A stretch of 64,000 bases of DNA. Origin: Salinicola halophilus (GTDB taxonomy: Bacteria > Pseudomonadota > Gammaproteobacteria > Pseudomonadales > Halomonadaceae). Position 1 is the stretch's first letter; every line of letters starts with the position of its first letter. The DNA lies in the NCBI RefSeq assembly GCF_003206155.1, contig NZ_PZJV01000002.1, forward strand, positions 496,001-560,000, written 5' to 3'. The translations under genes and the position numbers were made by a program. Shown piece by piece: positions 10,095-18,992 of the stretch. The notes under the pieces are model-generated. The model was given only the letters and a program-made list of their open reading frames with translations, was not told where the DNA came from and did not search any database.

Positions 10095-10397
10095 TCAATA
10101 GCCTAGCGCACGGCTGGCATTGACCTGTTCGCGCAGTTCCTTGCCCGGTTTGAAATGAGGAACGTACTTTCCCGTGAGGTCGACCGGGTCGCCGGTCTTC
10201 GGGTTGCGGCCCGTGCGAGGCTCGCGAAAATGCAGCGAGAAGCTGCCAAAGCCGCGAATCTCGACCCGGCCACCATCGGCAAGAGCGCTGGTAATGTCGT
10301 CGAGAATGACGCGAACCGCGGACTCGACATCTTTCGCCGAGAGCTCGGGGCGACGGGTGGCAATCTGCTCGATCAATTCCGATTTGGTCATCGACAC
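10095..10397 (-). CDS. ihfB: Integration host factor beta subunit
   Basis: DNA-bending nucleoid protein, heterodimer with IhfA. The product has 100 residues, beginning [25 protein letters not shown]. The beta-ribbon arm [28 protein letters not shown] contains the intercalating proline region at about 60-70. IHF-beta rather than HU is indicated by [33 protein letters not shown]. It usually lies directly after rpsA; here it heads an inverted operon 7 kb away. Confidence 0.97.
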   Translation of the reverse strand: MSMTKSELIEQIATRRPELSAKDVESAVRVILDDITSALADGGRVEIRGFGSFSLHFREPRTGRNPKTGDPVDLTGKYVPHFKPGKELREQVNASRALGY

Positions 10398-10809
10398 TCT
10401 CCGTGGGCATCGGCCCGGCGGTTAAGGGCGTAGTAGCAACGCCGACTTCTATTGTTGTCGATTCAGCATACTTCGCAAGTTTTGCGAAAACAACGCACTA
10501 GGCGCTGTCCGAAAACTCGACTAGCGAAGAATAGACAACGTGGAAATTGGCGAGTCAGGAAGGTTTGCAAGGTGGAGTGCGGATCTCATGACCCTTGCTA
10601 CCGCCTGGCGGCGGCGTGCGAGCACTCGGTATACGAAGGCGGGGAGTGGGGGGCGTCGTCAGGCAATGCCGCTGGGTACCCTCACGAGCGCCGTCGATCG
10701 CATCGCGGATCACTGTGGCGTCAGGGGTGTCGGTCTTTTGCGAGACGAATAGTGGAGACGTCTGGCGTTGGTCTACAATGGGTCACCGTTTCAGTACCCA
10801 GGAGAGACC
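10398..10809 (+). other. Intergenic region between divergent ihfB and sdhE
   Basis: About 410 bp without a gene I can support. The end next to sdhE holds a TACAAT at 10774-10779 that could serve as its -10 box, though no good -35 is spaced from it. The ihfB side is AT-richer around 10440-10510, as expected for a divergent promoter region. Open frames inside it lack protein-like composition. Confidence 0.4.
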
Positions 10810-11094
10810 GTGGCCGATAACGAAGACACAGTGCGAAAGCGCCTTTACTGGCATTCTCGTCGCGGTATGTGGGAGCTCGATCTGCTGCTCGTTCCCTTTC
10901 TCGAGGATCGCTACGACTCGCTCTCCCCCGAGGACCAGGTCCGCTACCGCGAGCTCATTGCAGCCGAAGACCAGGATCTATTCGTCTGGCTGATGCGCCG
11001 CGAATGGCCGGAAGACGCAGACCTGCGCCGCATCGTCAAGATGATCGTCGAACATGCCGAAGCCATCGATCGCCGTCGCCATCAAACGCTCTAG
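10810..11094 (+). CDS. sdhE: FAD assembly factor SdhE (CptB)
   Basis: Promotes covalent attachment of FAD to succinate dehydrogenase SdhA. The 94-residue protein starts at GTG 10810 behind an AGGAGAG Shine-Dalgarno. It contains the invariant RKRLYWHSRRGMWELDLLL block (RGxxE motif) at about residues 9-27, then YRELIAAEDQDLFVWLMRREWP. An ATG 14 codons upstream is open but lies before the ribosome-binding site. The ygfX start lies inside its 3' end, so the two are probably translated together. Confidence 0.93.
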   Translation: MADNEDTVRKRLYWHSRRGMWELDLLLVPFLEDRYDSLSPEDQVRYRELIAAEDQDLFVWLMRREWPEDADLRRIVKMIVEHAEAIDRRRHQTL

Positions 11095-11464
11095 CGCGGC
11101 GCTGGTGGCGCAAGGGCTATCACTTGTGGGCGTTGCCCTCTACGCCGCGTTTTTCTCGTCGCTTCTGCTAGCGGTCGTCTGGCTCTTTCTCGGGACGGGT
11201 TATATCGTCAGCGCCTGGCGTCGCACGCCGCGACGGTTCTGGCTACGCTGTCGGTGGGAAGAGAGTCGCGCCATTTGGGAGTGCAGCTCGAACGAACGGG
11301 AATGGCACGAAATTCGCTGCGAGTCGCAAAGGCTCGGCCCCTGGCTTTCCAGCCTGGATCTCGATGGCAGAATCCGTTGGCTCTATCCCGACAGCCTTTC
11401 CGTGAATGACGGCCGCAAGCTTCGTGAGGCCCTGCTGACCCGGCAACGAGCGTCGACGATTTGA
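11054..11464 (+). CDS. ygfX: YgfX/CptA-like inner-membrane protein
   Basis: A 136-residue protein with an N-terminal hydrophobic hairpin (about residues 15-55) and a soluble C-terminus with the pattern LGPWLSSLDLDGRIRWLYPDSLSVNDGRKLREALL. This resembles the E. coli YgfX tail (WLAADSM... followed by LRRILL). In E. coli it is encoded with SdhE and has been described as a toxin-like factor affecting FtsZ and MreB; the physiological role is debated. The start at 11054 overlaps sdhE by 41 bp; a later start is possible because the first 13 residues are not hydrophobic. Confidence 0.75.
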   Translation: MPKPSIAVAIKRSSAALVAQGLSLVGVALYAAFFSSLLLAVVWLFLGTGYIVSAWRRTPRRFWLRCRWEESRAIWECSSNEREWHEIRCESQRLGPWLSSLDLDGRIRWLYPDSLSVNDGRKLREALLTRQRASTI

Positions 11465-11527
11465 GGGGTGGGATAGCCGTCGACAAGCGGCTTCTTTTTC
11501 GTCGTTGCGGAAACGACGAGTCATGAC

Positions 11528-11561
11528 GCAAACGGCCCCGCTATTGAGCGGGGCCGTTTGC
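11528..11561. terminator. Bidirectional hairpin between ygfX and the DUF883 genes
   Basis: Perfect 15-bp stem (GCAAACGGCCCCGCT with its complement) and a 4-nt loop lie midway between the convergent ygfX and the 78-residue DUF883 gene. Its base is AT-rich with short A and T stretches on both sides, so it can end transcripts from either strand. Confidence 0.8.
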
Positions 11562-11590
11562 ATTCGGCAGTAGCGAGGCGCTATCGCGTC

Positions 11591-11827
11591 TCAACGATGG
11601 CCGACGAGAAAGCCGATCGCGAAGCCAGCGAGGGCGGCGACACCCATGCTGCTCCAGGCATTGCGATGGACATAGTTGTCGGTTTCACGCCAGGCGTCTT
11701 CGGCGTGCTCGACGAGGTCGTGCCCGATATCGTCGGCGCGATGGCGGGCCTGACTGACGCCCTTGCGACCGCGGCGCTTGGCGTCTTCGTAATAGTAGCG
11801 TGCATCTTCACGGTATTGACGGCTCAT
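11591..11827 (-). CDS. DUF883/YqjD-like small membrane-anchored protein
   Basis: A 78-residue protein with a charged, helical N-terminus (YREDARYYYEDAKRRGRKG) and a C-terminal membrane anchor (SSMGVAALAGFAIGFLVGHR). The final Ala/Gly-rich segment with GFLVGHR matches the ElaB/YqjD/YgaM group, which bind 70S and 100S ribosomes through the N-terminus and tether them to the inner membrane in stationary phase. That role is transferred from E. coli and not shown here. It lies 52 bp downstream of a longer paralogue on the same strand. Confidence 0.78.
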   Translation of the reverse strand: MSRQYREDARYYYEDAKRRGRKGVSQARHRADDIGHDLVEHAEDAWRETDNYVHRNAWSSMGVAALAGFAIGFLVGHR

Positions 11828-11879
11828 GGATCATCCTTAATCGATGGGTGGATTCTTGAATCGGTGATATAGGCGCAAC

Positions 11880-12242
11880 TCAACGCTTGCGAATGAGCAG
11901 TGCGATGAAAGCACCGGCAAAGGCGGCGATGCCCACGCTCTGCCAGGGCTTGGCCTGTACGAAAGCATCGCAGCTTTCGCACGTGTCCGCGACCTGTGCG
12001 TTGATGCGTCGTCGCGAACGTTCTGCCCAACCGTCGTGATCGCCGAGGTAGGCAGACGCGTATCGAGGCGGCTCGTCGATACTCTCTTCGAGGGGCTCGG
12101 TCGCAAAATCGCCACCAGCATGCAACGGCTCGCCGATGCTTGGCTCTTCACTCAAACGACTACCGACGTCTGCCGCGATCGCCATGTCGTCATCGCCGCG
12201 TTGAACCTGGGATTCTTTGTCGTCACGATGGAAAAGGCTCAC
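11880..12242 (-). CDS. DUF883-like protein with long acidic N-terminus
   Basis: A 120-residue protein. The C-terminal 60 residues (WAERSRRRINAQVADTCESCDAFVQAKPWQSVGIAAFAGAFIALLIRKR) resemble the YqjD-type anchor: amphipathic helix, then KPWQSVGIAAFAGAF and a positively charged end. The first 60 residues are acidic and low in complexity, absent from typical family members, and likely disordered. It carries two Cys in CESC. Probably transcribed with the 78-residue paralogue downstream. Confidence 0.68.
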   Translation of the reverse strand: MSLFHRDDKESQVQRGDDDMAIAADVGSRLSEEPSIGEPLHAGGDFATEPLEESIDEPPRYASAYLGDHDGWAERSRRRINAQVADTCESCDAFVQAKPWQSVGIAAFAGAFIALLIRKR

Positions 12243-12319
12243 GTCATGTCCCTCGATAGCGTTGAAAGATCGTTAACAGTGTAGACAGCTTTGCTCGGTA
12301 CGCCGCCATTCTTCTCTCG

Positions 12320-15300
12320 TCACTGTCGACTGCCGTCGCTGGTTTCGACGGCGAGTTCTGCATCGAGTCGCCGACTCACGCGGCCCGGGGAGCCACTATG
12401 GCGTGCCAGTAGCGCGTAGGCGATGGGCACGATGAAGAGCGTCAGCAGCGTGGCGACCGCGACCCCACAGAAGATCACGGTACCGATGACGACGCGCGAT
12501 TCCGCTCCCGGCCCGAAAGCCAGCAGTAACGGTACGGCGCCTGCCATGGTGGTAATGGTCGTCATCAGGATCGGCCTCAGTCGCGTGACCGAGGCGTCGA
12601 TCAGGGCGGTCTCGAAGGGATGGCCCTCGTCGCGGAGCTGGTTGGCGAACTCGACGATGAGAATCCCGTTCTTGGCGGCCAGCCCCACCAGCATCACCAA
12701 CCCGACCTGGCTATAGATGTTGAGCGACTGTCCGCTGGCCCAGAGGCCTAGCAGTGCGCCGCCGATCGCCATGGGTACGGTGAGCATGATGATCAGCGGG
12801 TGGATGAAACTCTCGAACTGGGCTGCCAGTACGAGAAAGACGACCAGTATGCCGATCACGAGCAGGAAGGTCGTGGCGCCATTGGCCTGCTGAAAGTCCC
12901 GGGACGGCCCCTTGTAGTCGATGACGGCTTCGGCGGGAAGCTCCTCGGCGGCGATGGCGCGAAGCGCATCGAGAGCCTCGCCCAGTGTGGTCCCCTCCAC
13001 CAGGTTGGCCTCCAGGGTGATCGCGCGCATCCGATTGAAACGGTTGAGCTCGCTGGCACCGGCGAACGACGAGACCTCGACGAGACTCGCCAGCGGGATC
13101 AGCGTGTCCCCGGTCGAGGCGCGCACCTGGACGTTGTCGAGCACGCCGGGGTCGCGCTGCCGATCGCGCTCGCCCTCGAGAATGACGTCGTACTCCTCAC
13201 CATCGTCGACGTAGGTGGTCACGTTGCGTCCCCCGAACAGGGTTTCGAGCGTGCTACCGATGGTCGAGACCGTGACGCCCAGCGACGCCGCCCGGTCGTA
13301 ATCGATATCGATACGAAACTGCGGCTGCGTTTCCTGGTAGTCGCTGTCGATCGCCTCCATGCCGTGGCCGCCCTCGGCGCGCAGACGCTCGAGCATGCGG
13401 TCACGCCATTCGGCGAGCGCCTCGTAAGTGCCGCCGCCGAGGACGAACTGGACCGGCTTTTCGACCCGACCGCCGAAACCCTGTCGCATGACCGGTGTGG
13501 CGGTCACCCCCGGCAGATCGCCGAGCTGCTGACGGACGTCACTCATGATCGCCCACGCCGAGCGCCGTTCGCCCCAGTCGTTGAGCGAGACGATCGCCAG
13601 GCCGTCGTTGAAGTTCTCCAGGCTGCCGAAGCCTCGGGGGCCACGCATCGACAGCTGATGGATGTCTCCGCGCTCTACCAGCGTCATCAGACGGGCTTCG
13701 ATTTCGTCGAAATAGTCCTGCATGTAGCGAAACGTCGCGCCCGGCGGCCCTTCGATGAGAACGAAGAAGCTGCCGCGATCCTCGCGCGGCGTGTATTCGC
13801 TCGGCAGCTGCTGGAACAGCCAGCCGGTACCCACCAGCAGCAGCGAGAACGTGGCGATCACCGTCCAGCGTCGCCCGAGCGTGACTCGAAGCGCGCGACG
13901 GTAGGCGGTCTGGACGCGGTCGAGCACTGCATGAACGACGCGGCTGATTCGATTGTCGTGAAGCCCCGGATGCAGCAGCTTCGAACAGAGCATCGGCGCC
14001 AGCGACAGCGCCACCAGGCACGAGATCAGCACCGCAGCCGCCAGCGTCAGCGCGAACTCGGAAAAGAGGCGCCCGATATCTCCCTCGAGCAGGCTGAGCG
14101 GTACGAAGACCGCGACCAGTACCAGCGTGGTCGCAATCACCGCAAAGCCGATCTGGCGGGTGCCGCGAAAGGCCGCCACCAGCGGGGACTCGCCGTGAAC
14201 CACCATGCGTCGGTGGACGTTCTCGATGACCACGATCGCGTCGTCGACCACCAGCCCGATCGCCAGTACCAGCGCCAACAGCGTCAGCAGATTGAGAGTG
14301 AAACCGAAGGCCCCCAGGAAGACGAAGGTCCCGATCAGCGAGATGGGCACGGTGATCGCGGGCACTAGCGTGGTCCGCAGATTGCCCAGAAAAGCGAAGA
14401 TCACCACCACGACCAGTGCCATGGCGATGAACAGTGTGATGACCACTTCCTTGAGCGCTCCCGAAACGAAGATCGAGGAGTCGAAGTTGAGCGACAGCGA
14501 CATGCCTTCGGGCAAGCTCTCCTGCAGCCGCGCCATTTCCGCCTTGGCGCCCTCGGCGACCTCGAGCACGCTCGCCGTCGACTGCTTGATCATTCCCAGA
14601 CCGACCATGGGGACGGTATTGCCGCGATAGATCGACCGCTCCTCGACGGAGCCCACTTCCACTCGTGCCACGTCCGACAGCCGCACCAGATAGCCATCGC
14701 TCGCCCGCGCGACGGCGAGGTCGCGAAAATCCTCGGCGCTGACGAAGTTCCGCGGGATACGCAGGGTGAACTGCCGGTCCCGGGATTCCAGAAAGCCCGC
14801 GGGCAGCTCGACGTTCTCCGCCCGCAGGGCGTCGGCGACGTCATCCACCGTCAGTTGTCGAGAGGCGAGGGCGTTACGATCGAGCCAGACTCGCATCGCA
14901 TACTCCTTGCCGCCGCTCAGGCGCACCCGGGCGACGCCGTCCTGCGTCGAGAAACGATCGACCAGGTAGCGGTTGGCGTAGTCGGTCAGCTCGGGGATGG
15001 TGTATCCCTCGCCGGAGAGCGACAGCCAGATGATCACGTCGTCGCTGCTGTCGCTCTTCTCGATCTCGGGAGATTCCGCCTGATCGGGGAGGTTGTCCGC
15101 CACCGCCGAGATTCGATCGCGAATGTCGTTGGCGGCACCGTCGATGTCGCGATCCAGCGAAAACTCGATATCGATTTCCGACTCGCCGTCCGCGCTTTGC
15201 GATTCGATCGAAACGATGCCTTCGATACCCGCGATACGGTCTTCGAGCAGCTGGGTGATCTGGGTTTCGACCACGCTTGCCGAGCCGCCGGGATAGCGCG

Positions 15301-15445
15301 TCTCGATACTCACGACGGGCGGGTCGATCGCCGGATATTCCTGTAGCGGAAGACGCTCCAGCGCTAGCAGACCGAAGGCGACCAGCAGCAGCGAACCGAC
15401 GGTGGCGAGGACAGGCCGACGAATCGAAAGATCGGAAAGGCGCAT
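12320..15445 (-). CDS. RND efflux transporter permease (AcrB/MexF family)
   Basis: Proton-driven inner-membrane RND pump of 1041 residues with the usual 12-TM plan and two large periplasmic loops. It starts MRLSDLSIRRPVLATVGSLLLVAFGLLALERLPLQEYPAIDPP. The proton-relay pair is present in GLVVDDAIVVIENV (about residues 396-409) and the relay lysine in LVGLAAKNGILIVEFANQLRDEG. The sequence is closer to the multidrug/MuxB-like HAE1 type than to heavy-metal CzcA pumps, as the DDAIVVIEN motif indicates. The substrate is unknown. It overlaps the adaptor gene by one base (TGATG) and no outer-membrane channel gene is nearby, so it presumably uses a TolC-like protein encoded elsewhere. Confidence 0.94.
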   Translation of the reverse strand: MRLSDLSIRRPVLATVGSLLLVAFGLLALERLPLQEYPAIDPPVVSIETRYPGGSASVVETQITQLLEDRIAGIEGIVSIESQSADGESEIDIEFSLDRDIDGAANDIRDRISAVADNLPDQAESPEIEKSDSSDDVIIWLSLSGEGYTIPELTDYANRYLVDRFSTQDGVARVRLSGGKEYAMRVWLDRNALASRQLTVDDVADALRAENVELPAGFLESRDRQFTLRIPRNFVSAEDFRDLAVARASDGYLVRLSDVARVEVGSVEERSIYRGNTVPMVGLGMIKQSTASVLEVAEGAKAEMARLQESLPEGMSLSLNFDSSIFVSGALKEVVITLFIAMALVVVVIFAFLGNLRTTLVPAITVPISLIGTFVFLGAFGFTLNLLTLLALVLAIGLVVDDAIVVIENVHRRMVVHGESPLVAAFRGTRQIGFAVIATTLVLVAVFVPLSLLEGDIGRLFSEFALTLAAAVLISCLVALSLAPMLCSKLLHPGLHDNRISRVVHAVLDRVQTAYRRALRVTLGRRWTVIATFSLLLVGTGWLFQQLPSEYTPREDRGSFFVLIEGPPGATFRYMQDYFDEIEARLMTLVERGDIHQLSMRGPRGFGSLENFNDGLAIVSLNDWGERRSAWAIMSDVRQQLGDLPGVTATPVMRQGFGGRVEKPVQFVLGGGTYEALAEWRDRMLERLRAEGGHGMEAIDSDYQETQPQFRIDIDYDRAASLGVTVSTIGSTLETLFGGRNVTTYVDDGEEYDVILEGERDRQRDPGVLDNVQVRASTGDTLIPLASLVEVSSFAGASELNRFNRMRAITLEANLVEGTTLGEALDALRAIAAEELPAEAVIDYKGPSRDFQQANGATTFLLVIGILVVFLVLAAQFESFIHPLIIMLTVPMAIGGALLGLWASGQSLNIYSQVGLVMLVGLAAKNGILIVEFANQLRDEGHPFETALIDASVTRLRPILMTTITTMAGAVPLLLAFGPGAESRVVIGTVIFCGVAVATLLTLFIVPIAYALLARHSGSPGRVSRRLDAELAVETSDGSRQ

Positions 15446-16677
15446 CAGTTATCGGTTTCCGAGGCGCTGGCCCGTCGCTGACGCTCCAGTACACCCTGCA
15501 TATCGCTTTCGGCGACGTTCTCGGCGATCGACTCGACCGCATCGTCGGCGCGCACTTTGAGTGTGCCGTGAGTGACGATGCGGTCGCCTTCGGCGAGCCC
15601 CTCGAGGACTTCGACCTTGCCGTCACGGCGCTCACCGATCGTGATCTCCCGGCGCGAGACGCGCGGCGGATCCTGTGCGTCCAGCAGCCAAACGGTCTGA
15701 CGCTCGCCATCCGGGACCAGGGCGCCTTCGGGCACGCTCAGAACCTGTCGGGGCGGCTGGCTGAGCGTGACGATCATCAGCATGCCCGGTCGCAGCAGCC
15801 TCTCGGCGTTGTCCAGGCGAGCACGCACGGTCAAGCTTCGCGAAACGGCATCGATGCGCGTGCCGATCGTCGCCACGTCGGCCTCGAAGATCCGGCCGGG
15901 ATAGCTCGGCGTGGTGGCATCGAGGGCGAGCCCGGGGCGGATCGCCGAGAGCAGCGTGGCCGGCACGGTGAAATCGAGCTTCATCACATCGAGCTTGTCG
16001 AGAGTGACGAGTTCGGTGCCCGGCGTCACGAGCGCCCCTTGGCTCAGCTCGCGTAGCCCAACGGTACCGGCGAAGGGCGCACGGATGCGATGGTCGTCGA
16101 TCCGCGCGCTGATCTCGTCGATCTCGGCCTCGCTCTGGCCCACCAGTGCCGTGCTGTCCTCGAGCGTCGCCCGGACACCGAGGTTCCGGTCCTGGAGCTG
16201 CTGAGCGCGATTCACGGCGTTTTGACGCTGCTCACGGAGCGCCTCGGCGGCTCGCAGCGAGGCTCGTGCCTGGTCGTCTTCGAGCTGCACCAGCCACTGG
16301 CCGGCATCGACGCTTTCACCGTCGTCGAAATTGAGTGCTTCCACGCGTCCTGTCACCGTCGCCGAGAGCGTGACGCTCTCGTCGGCGCGAAGCGTGCCCA
16401 GTGCTTCCAGCGACTCGCGCCAGGTCTGGGTCTGTACGGTGGCCGTCATCACGGCAGTGGGTGCCGCCTCGGCTCTGGCTGCACCGATACCGGTCACGCT
16501 GAATGTCACGGTCACGATGAGTGCCGTGGCCACGGTGGATGTCGCGGTCACGAGCCGGGTGGCCCAAGCCGGCAGCCGGCGGGTTCCCGTGTAGGAGCGG
16601 GCGAAGAAGGGCGGCAAAAGCGAAGTCATAAGGTTTGTTGTCTTTATCATGAGCATCCGTCGAGTAGGCGGCGGCAA
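15445..16677 (-). CDS. RND efflux periplasmic adaptor (membrane fusion protein)
   Basis: Partner of the downstream RND permease, bridging it to an outer-membrane channel. The 410-residue protein has a hydrophobic segment at about 37-62 (a signal peptide or anchor after a long basic N-terminus), then the lipoyl half-motifs (GRVEALNFDDGESVDAGQWLVQLEDDQ and IRAPFAGTVGLRELSQGALVTPGTELV), a coiled-coil hairpin between them, and beta-barrel/MP domains to about residue 375. A start at the internal Met residues at positions 8, 10 or 17 would give a more normal signal sequence. Together the two genes form a two-gene efflux operon transcribed leftward. Confidence 0.92.
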   Translation of the reverse strand: MPPPTRRMLMIKTTNLMTSLLPPFFARSYTGTRRLPAWATRLVTATSTVATALIVTVTFSVTGIGAARAEAAPTAVMTATVQTQTWRESLEALGTLRADESVTLSATVTGRVEALNFDDGESVDAGQWLVQLEDDQARASLRAAEALREQRQNAVNRAQQLQDRNLGVRATLEDSTALVGQSEAEIDEISARIDDHRIRAPFAGTVGLRELSQGALVTPGTELVTLDKLDVMKLDFTVPATLLSAIRPGLALDATTPSYPGRIFEADVATIGTRIDAVSRSLTVRARLDNAERLLRPGMLMIVTLSQPPRQVLSVPEGALVPDGERQTVWLLDAQDPPRVSRREITIGERRDGKVEVLEGLAEGDRIVTHGTLKVRADDAVESIAENVAESDMQGVLERQRRASASETDN

Positions 16678-16945
16678 TCTGTGTCGTACGCTATCGGGTC
16701 GAGTGTGAACGACCGATGAATGTGGCTTGTTAAGACCCTACCTCGTCTGCGCGCAGCCGATACCCCCGGATGCCGTTGGGGTCAGCGCGATGCCCGTGGC
16801 GGTGCATCGATCGTAGCATGATCGATTTTGTTATCATCCGCGGCTTCGAAGGCAACGTAACGCGATGGCTGACCATGACGATCTTCCAGCGGCGCCAACC
16901 GTCGGTCCCTGGCCGCGGGCTGAGCGCGACCCGTCGAGGCGATGT

Positions 16946-18127
16946 ATGAAAACCTACGACGTCGTGGTGATCGGCGCTGGCGCGGCCGGCCTGATGTGCG
17001 CGCTGACCGCCGGCTATCGCGGCCGGCGAGTGCGGGTCATCGACCATGCCAACAAGGCAGGCAAGAAGATTCTGATGTCCGGTGGCGGGCGCTGTAACTT
17101 CACCAACCTTGCCACGGCACCCAAGCATTTCTTCTCGCGCAATCCGCATTTCGCCATTTCGGCGCTGAAGCGTTATACCCCGCAGGATTTCGTCGAGCTC
17201 GTCGAGCGCCACGGTATCGACTACGTGGAAAAGGCGCCGGGGCAGCTCTTCTGCGCCGAGTCGGCCAAGGAGATCGTCGCGATGCTGCTCACCGAATGCG
17301 AGTGGGCCGGCGTCGAGGTGACGCTCTCGACAGCGGTGGACGAGGTCGAGCGGCATGGCGAAGGCATGCGTCTAGTGGCGGGGAGCGAGCGCATCGAGGC
17401 GGGTGCGGTGGTGGTCGCCACCGGCGGACTTTCCATCCCGACGCTCGGGGCGACGGGGTTCGGCTACGAGCTCGCTCGCCGTTTCGGCTTGGCGGTGACG
17501 TCGACCCAGGCGGCACTGGTGCCGTTCACCGTGACCTCACAGTGGAAAGCCGAGCTGGGCGCGCTCGCCGGTCTGTCGAGCGACGTGGCGATCCGTTGCG
17601 GCGATGGCCACTACCGCGAGCCGCTGCTCTTCACGCATCGTGGCCTCTCCGGACCGGGAATGCTGCAGGCGTCGAGCCACTGGATGCCGGGCGCGCCCGT
17701 TCAGGTCGATTGGTTTCCCGACATCGACGTGGCGGCGAATCTGGCGGATCAGCGCCAGAACGCGCCTCGTCGAATGCTCTCCGGATGGTTGAACGACACG
17801 CTGCCGAAGCGACTCGTGCAAGCGCTGATGCGCTGGCTAGAGTGGGACGATCGGGCGTTGGCGACACTCTCCAACCGCGAGATCGAAGCGCTCGCTACCG
17901 GTCTCGAGCAGTGGCAGTTCAAACCGGCGGGAACCGAGGGCTGGCGCACCGCCGAGGTAACGCTGGGTGGCATCGAGACCGGAGCCGTTTCGTCGAAGAC
18001 ATTTGCCGTGCGCGATCTACCGCAGCTCTATTTCATCGGCGAGGTGCTGGATGTCACCGGCCAGTTGGGCGGCTTCAACTTTCAGTGGGCGTGGGCGTCC
18101 GGCGTCGCCTGTGGGCAGGCGGTATAG
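16946..18127 (+). CDS. HI0933-like FAD-dependent oxidoreductase (YhiN family)
   Basis: A 393-residue flavoprotein with a dinucleotide-binding fold at the N-terminus (VVVIGAGAAGLMCALTAG, residues 4-21). It has the family motif AGKKILMSGGGRCNFTN at about 41-57 and the C-terminal FIGEVLDVTGQLGGFNFQWAWASG. No substrate has been established for this family. The start is taken at MKTYD (16946), behind GGAGGCGA-like sequence, because the 27 residues before it do not resemble the family. It stands alone on the plus strand between two minus-strand blocks. Confidence 0.9.
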   Translation: MKTYDVVVIGAGAAGLMCALTAGYRGRRVRVIDHANKAGKKILMSGGGRCNFTNLATAPKHFFSRNPHFAISALKRYTPQDFVELVERHGIDYVEKAPGQLFCAESAKEIVAMLLTECEWAGVEVTLSTAVDEVERHGEGMRLVAGSERIEAGAVVVATGGLSIPTLGATGFGYELARRFGLAVTSTQAALVPFTVTSQWKAELGALAGLSSDVAIRCGDGHYREPLLFTHRGLSGPGMLQASSHWMPGAPVQVDWFPDIDVAANLADQRQNAPRRMLSGWLNDTLPKRLVQALMRWLEWDDRALATLSNREIEALATGLEQWQFKPAGTEGWRTAEVTLGGIETGAVSSKTFAVRDLPQLYFIGEVLDVTGQLGGFNFQWAWASGVACGQAV

Positions 18128-18149
18128 TTCTGGACACATCGACATGACA

Positions 18150-18170
18150 GGGGCGCCATGAAGGCGCCCC
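18150..18170 (+). terminator. Hairpin downstream of the HI0933-like gene
   Basis: Perfect 8-bp stem (GGGGCGCC, 5-nt loop, GGCGCCCC) 22 bp after the stop. There is no T-run, so termination would depend on the stem alone or on Rho. A second GC palindrome follows at about 18270-18288, possibly serving the convergent yqjK. Confidence 0.45.
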
Positions 18171-18319
18171 AGGACATACCGCTGACGGGATTCGAATCGT
18201 GTGTAGGGCGATTTCGCAAGACCGTTACGCGACGATAGGCCGAAGCTAGACTGATGAGTCTGCTACGCAGGGCGACGCGAGCGTCGCCCTGATCTTCACA
18301 GGGGTCGACCGAGTGTCGA

Positions 18320-18619
18320 CTAGTGGCCGCGCCCGCGGCTGGCCTTGTAAAGCGCCTTGCCACGGTTGTACATGAGAAAACCGGTCAGCGCTCGACGAAG
18401 TATCCGGCCGGTTGCCCGCGGCTTTCGTGCCGTACGCATGGCGAAGAGGCTGCCCGCCGCCATCAGCGGCACCTTGAGCTGCATCATCTTTTCCCAGCCG
18501 CGGTCGATCGGCGCGGTAGCGTCGCGCCAGTCGCGCATGGCGGCGGTCATCTCCAACCGATCCTGAAGGATCTGCTGCTCCAGCGCCTCGATCTGCTGCT
18601 CGCGAGTGCGGTCAGTCAT
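18320..18619 (-). CDS. yqjK: YqjK-like protein
   Basis: A 99-residue basic protein. Pattern similarity to E. coli YqjK is clear: an N-terminal coiled coil (QQIEALEQQILQDRLEMTAAMRDWRDATAPIDRGW), a weakly hydrophobic stretch and a basic C-terminus. Function is unknown. It is the third gene of yqjD-yqjE-yqjK and overlaps yqjE by eight bases. Confidence 0.8.
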   Translation of the reverse strand: MTDRTREQQIEALEQQILQDRLEMTAAMRDWRDATAPIDRGWEKMMQLKVPLMAAGSLFAMRTARKPRATGRILRRALTGFLMYNRGKALYKASRGRGH

Positions 18620-18992
18620 GCGATGGCTCCAGTGCCTGGCGGTCGCGATCCAGATTGTTCAGCGTCGCAGCCATGAGCTTGCGCCGTTTGGCGACTCGCT
18701 TGGCCGAAATGATGAACCCGGCCGAGATCACAAAGAGGATGGCGGAGCAGATCGCGATCGCGAGCAGCCGATTGTCCTCCCAGTACATCACGACGATCAG
18801 AAGGATCAGCATCCCGACGGCGAACGAGAGCATGATGAGACCGGCACCGGCGAGTAGCAGCATGGTCAACATGCGGTCGCGTTCGGCTTCCCACTCGACG
18901 ACGGCGAGACGCAGGCGCGTCTCGCCGGTCGCGATCAGGTTGGAGATTAGCCGCCGGGCGGCGGCAACGACGCTCTCCGCCGGCCCTGCCAT
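18612..18992 (-). CDS. yqjE: YqjE-type membrane protein (holin-X superfamily, DUF1469)
   Basis: A 126-residue protein with two transmembrane helices (about residues 42-67 and 75-97) flanked by charged segments; the N-terminal helix ETRLRLAVVEWEAERDR is typical of the family. Despite the holin-X label there is no phage context, and in E. coli yqjE is part of yqjDEK, an RpoS-linked operon. It overlaps yqjD by one base (TGATG). Confidence 0.85.
   Translation of the reverse strand: MAGPAESVVAAARRLISNLIATGETRLRLAVVEWEAERDRMLTMLLLAGAGLIMLSFAVGMLILLIVVMYWEDNRLLAIAICSAILFVISAGFIISAKRVAKRRKLMAATLNNLDRDRQALEPSHD

Noticed and set aside
10500-10520. GGCGCTGTCC as a possible IS terminal repeat
   Set aside because: No matching inverted copy, target duplication or transposase frame nearby.
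12800-14368. Open frame of 522 codons antisense to the RND permease
   Set aside because: Its sense-strand partner has clear RND motifs throughout; the antisense product is Arg/Gln/Asp/His-rich.
18176-18260. tRNA-like TTCGAATCCC segment on the minus strand
   Set aside because: The T-loop sequence is present, but the five bases on either side do not pair, and no acceptor, D or anticodon stem could be drawn. At most a decayed fragment; not called as a tRNA or att site.
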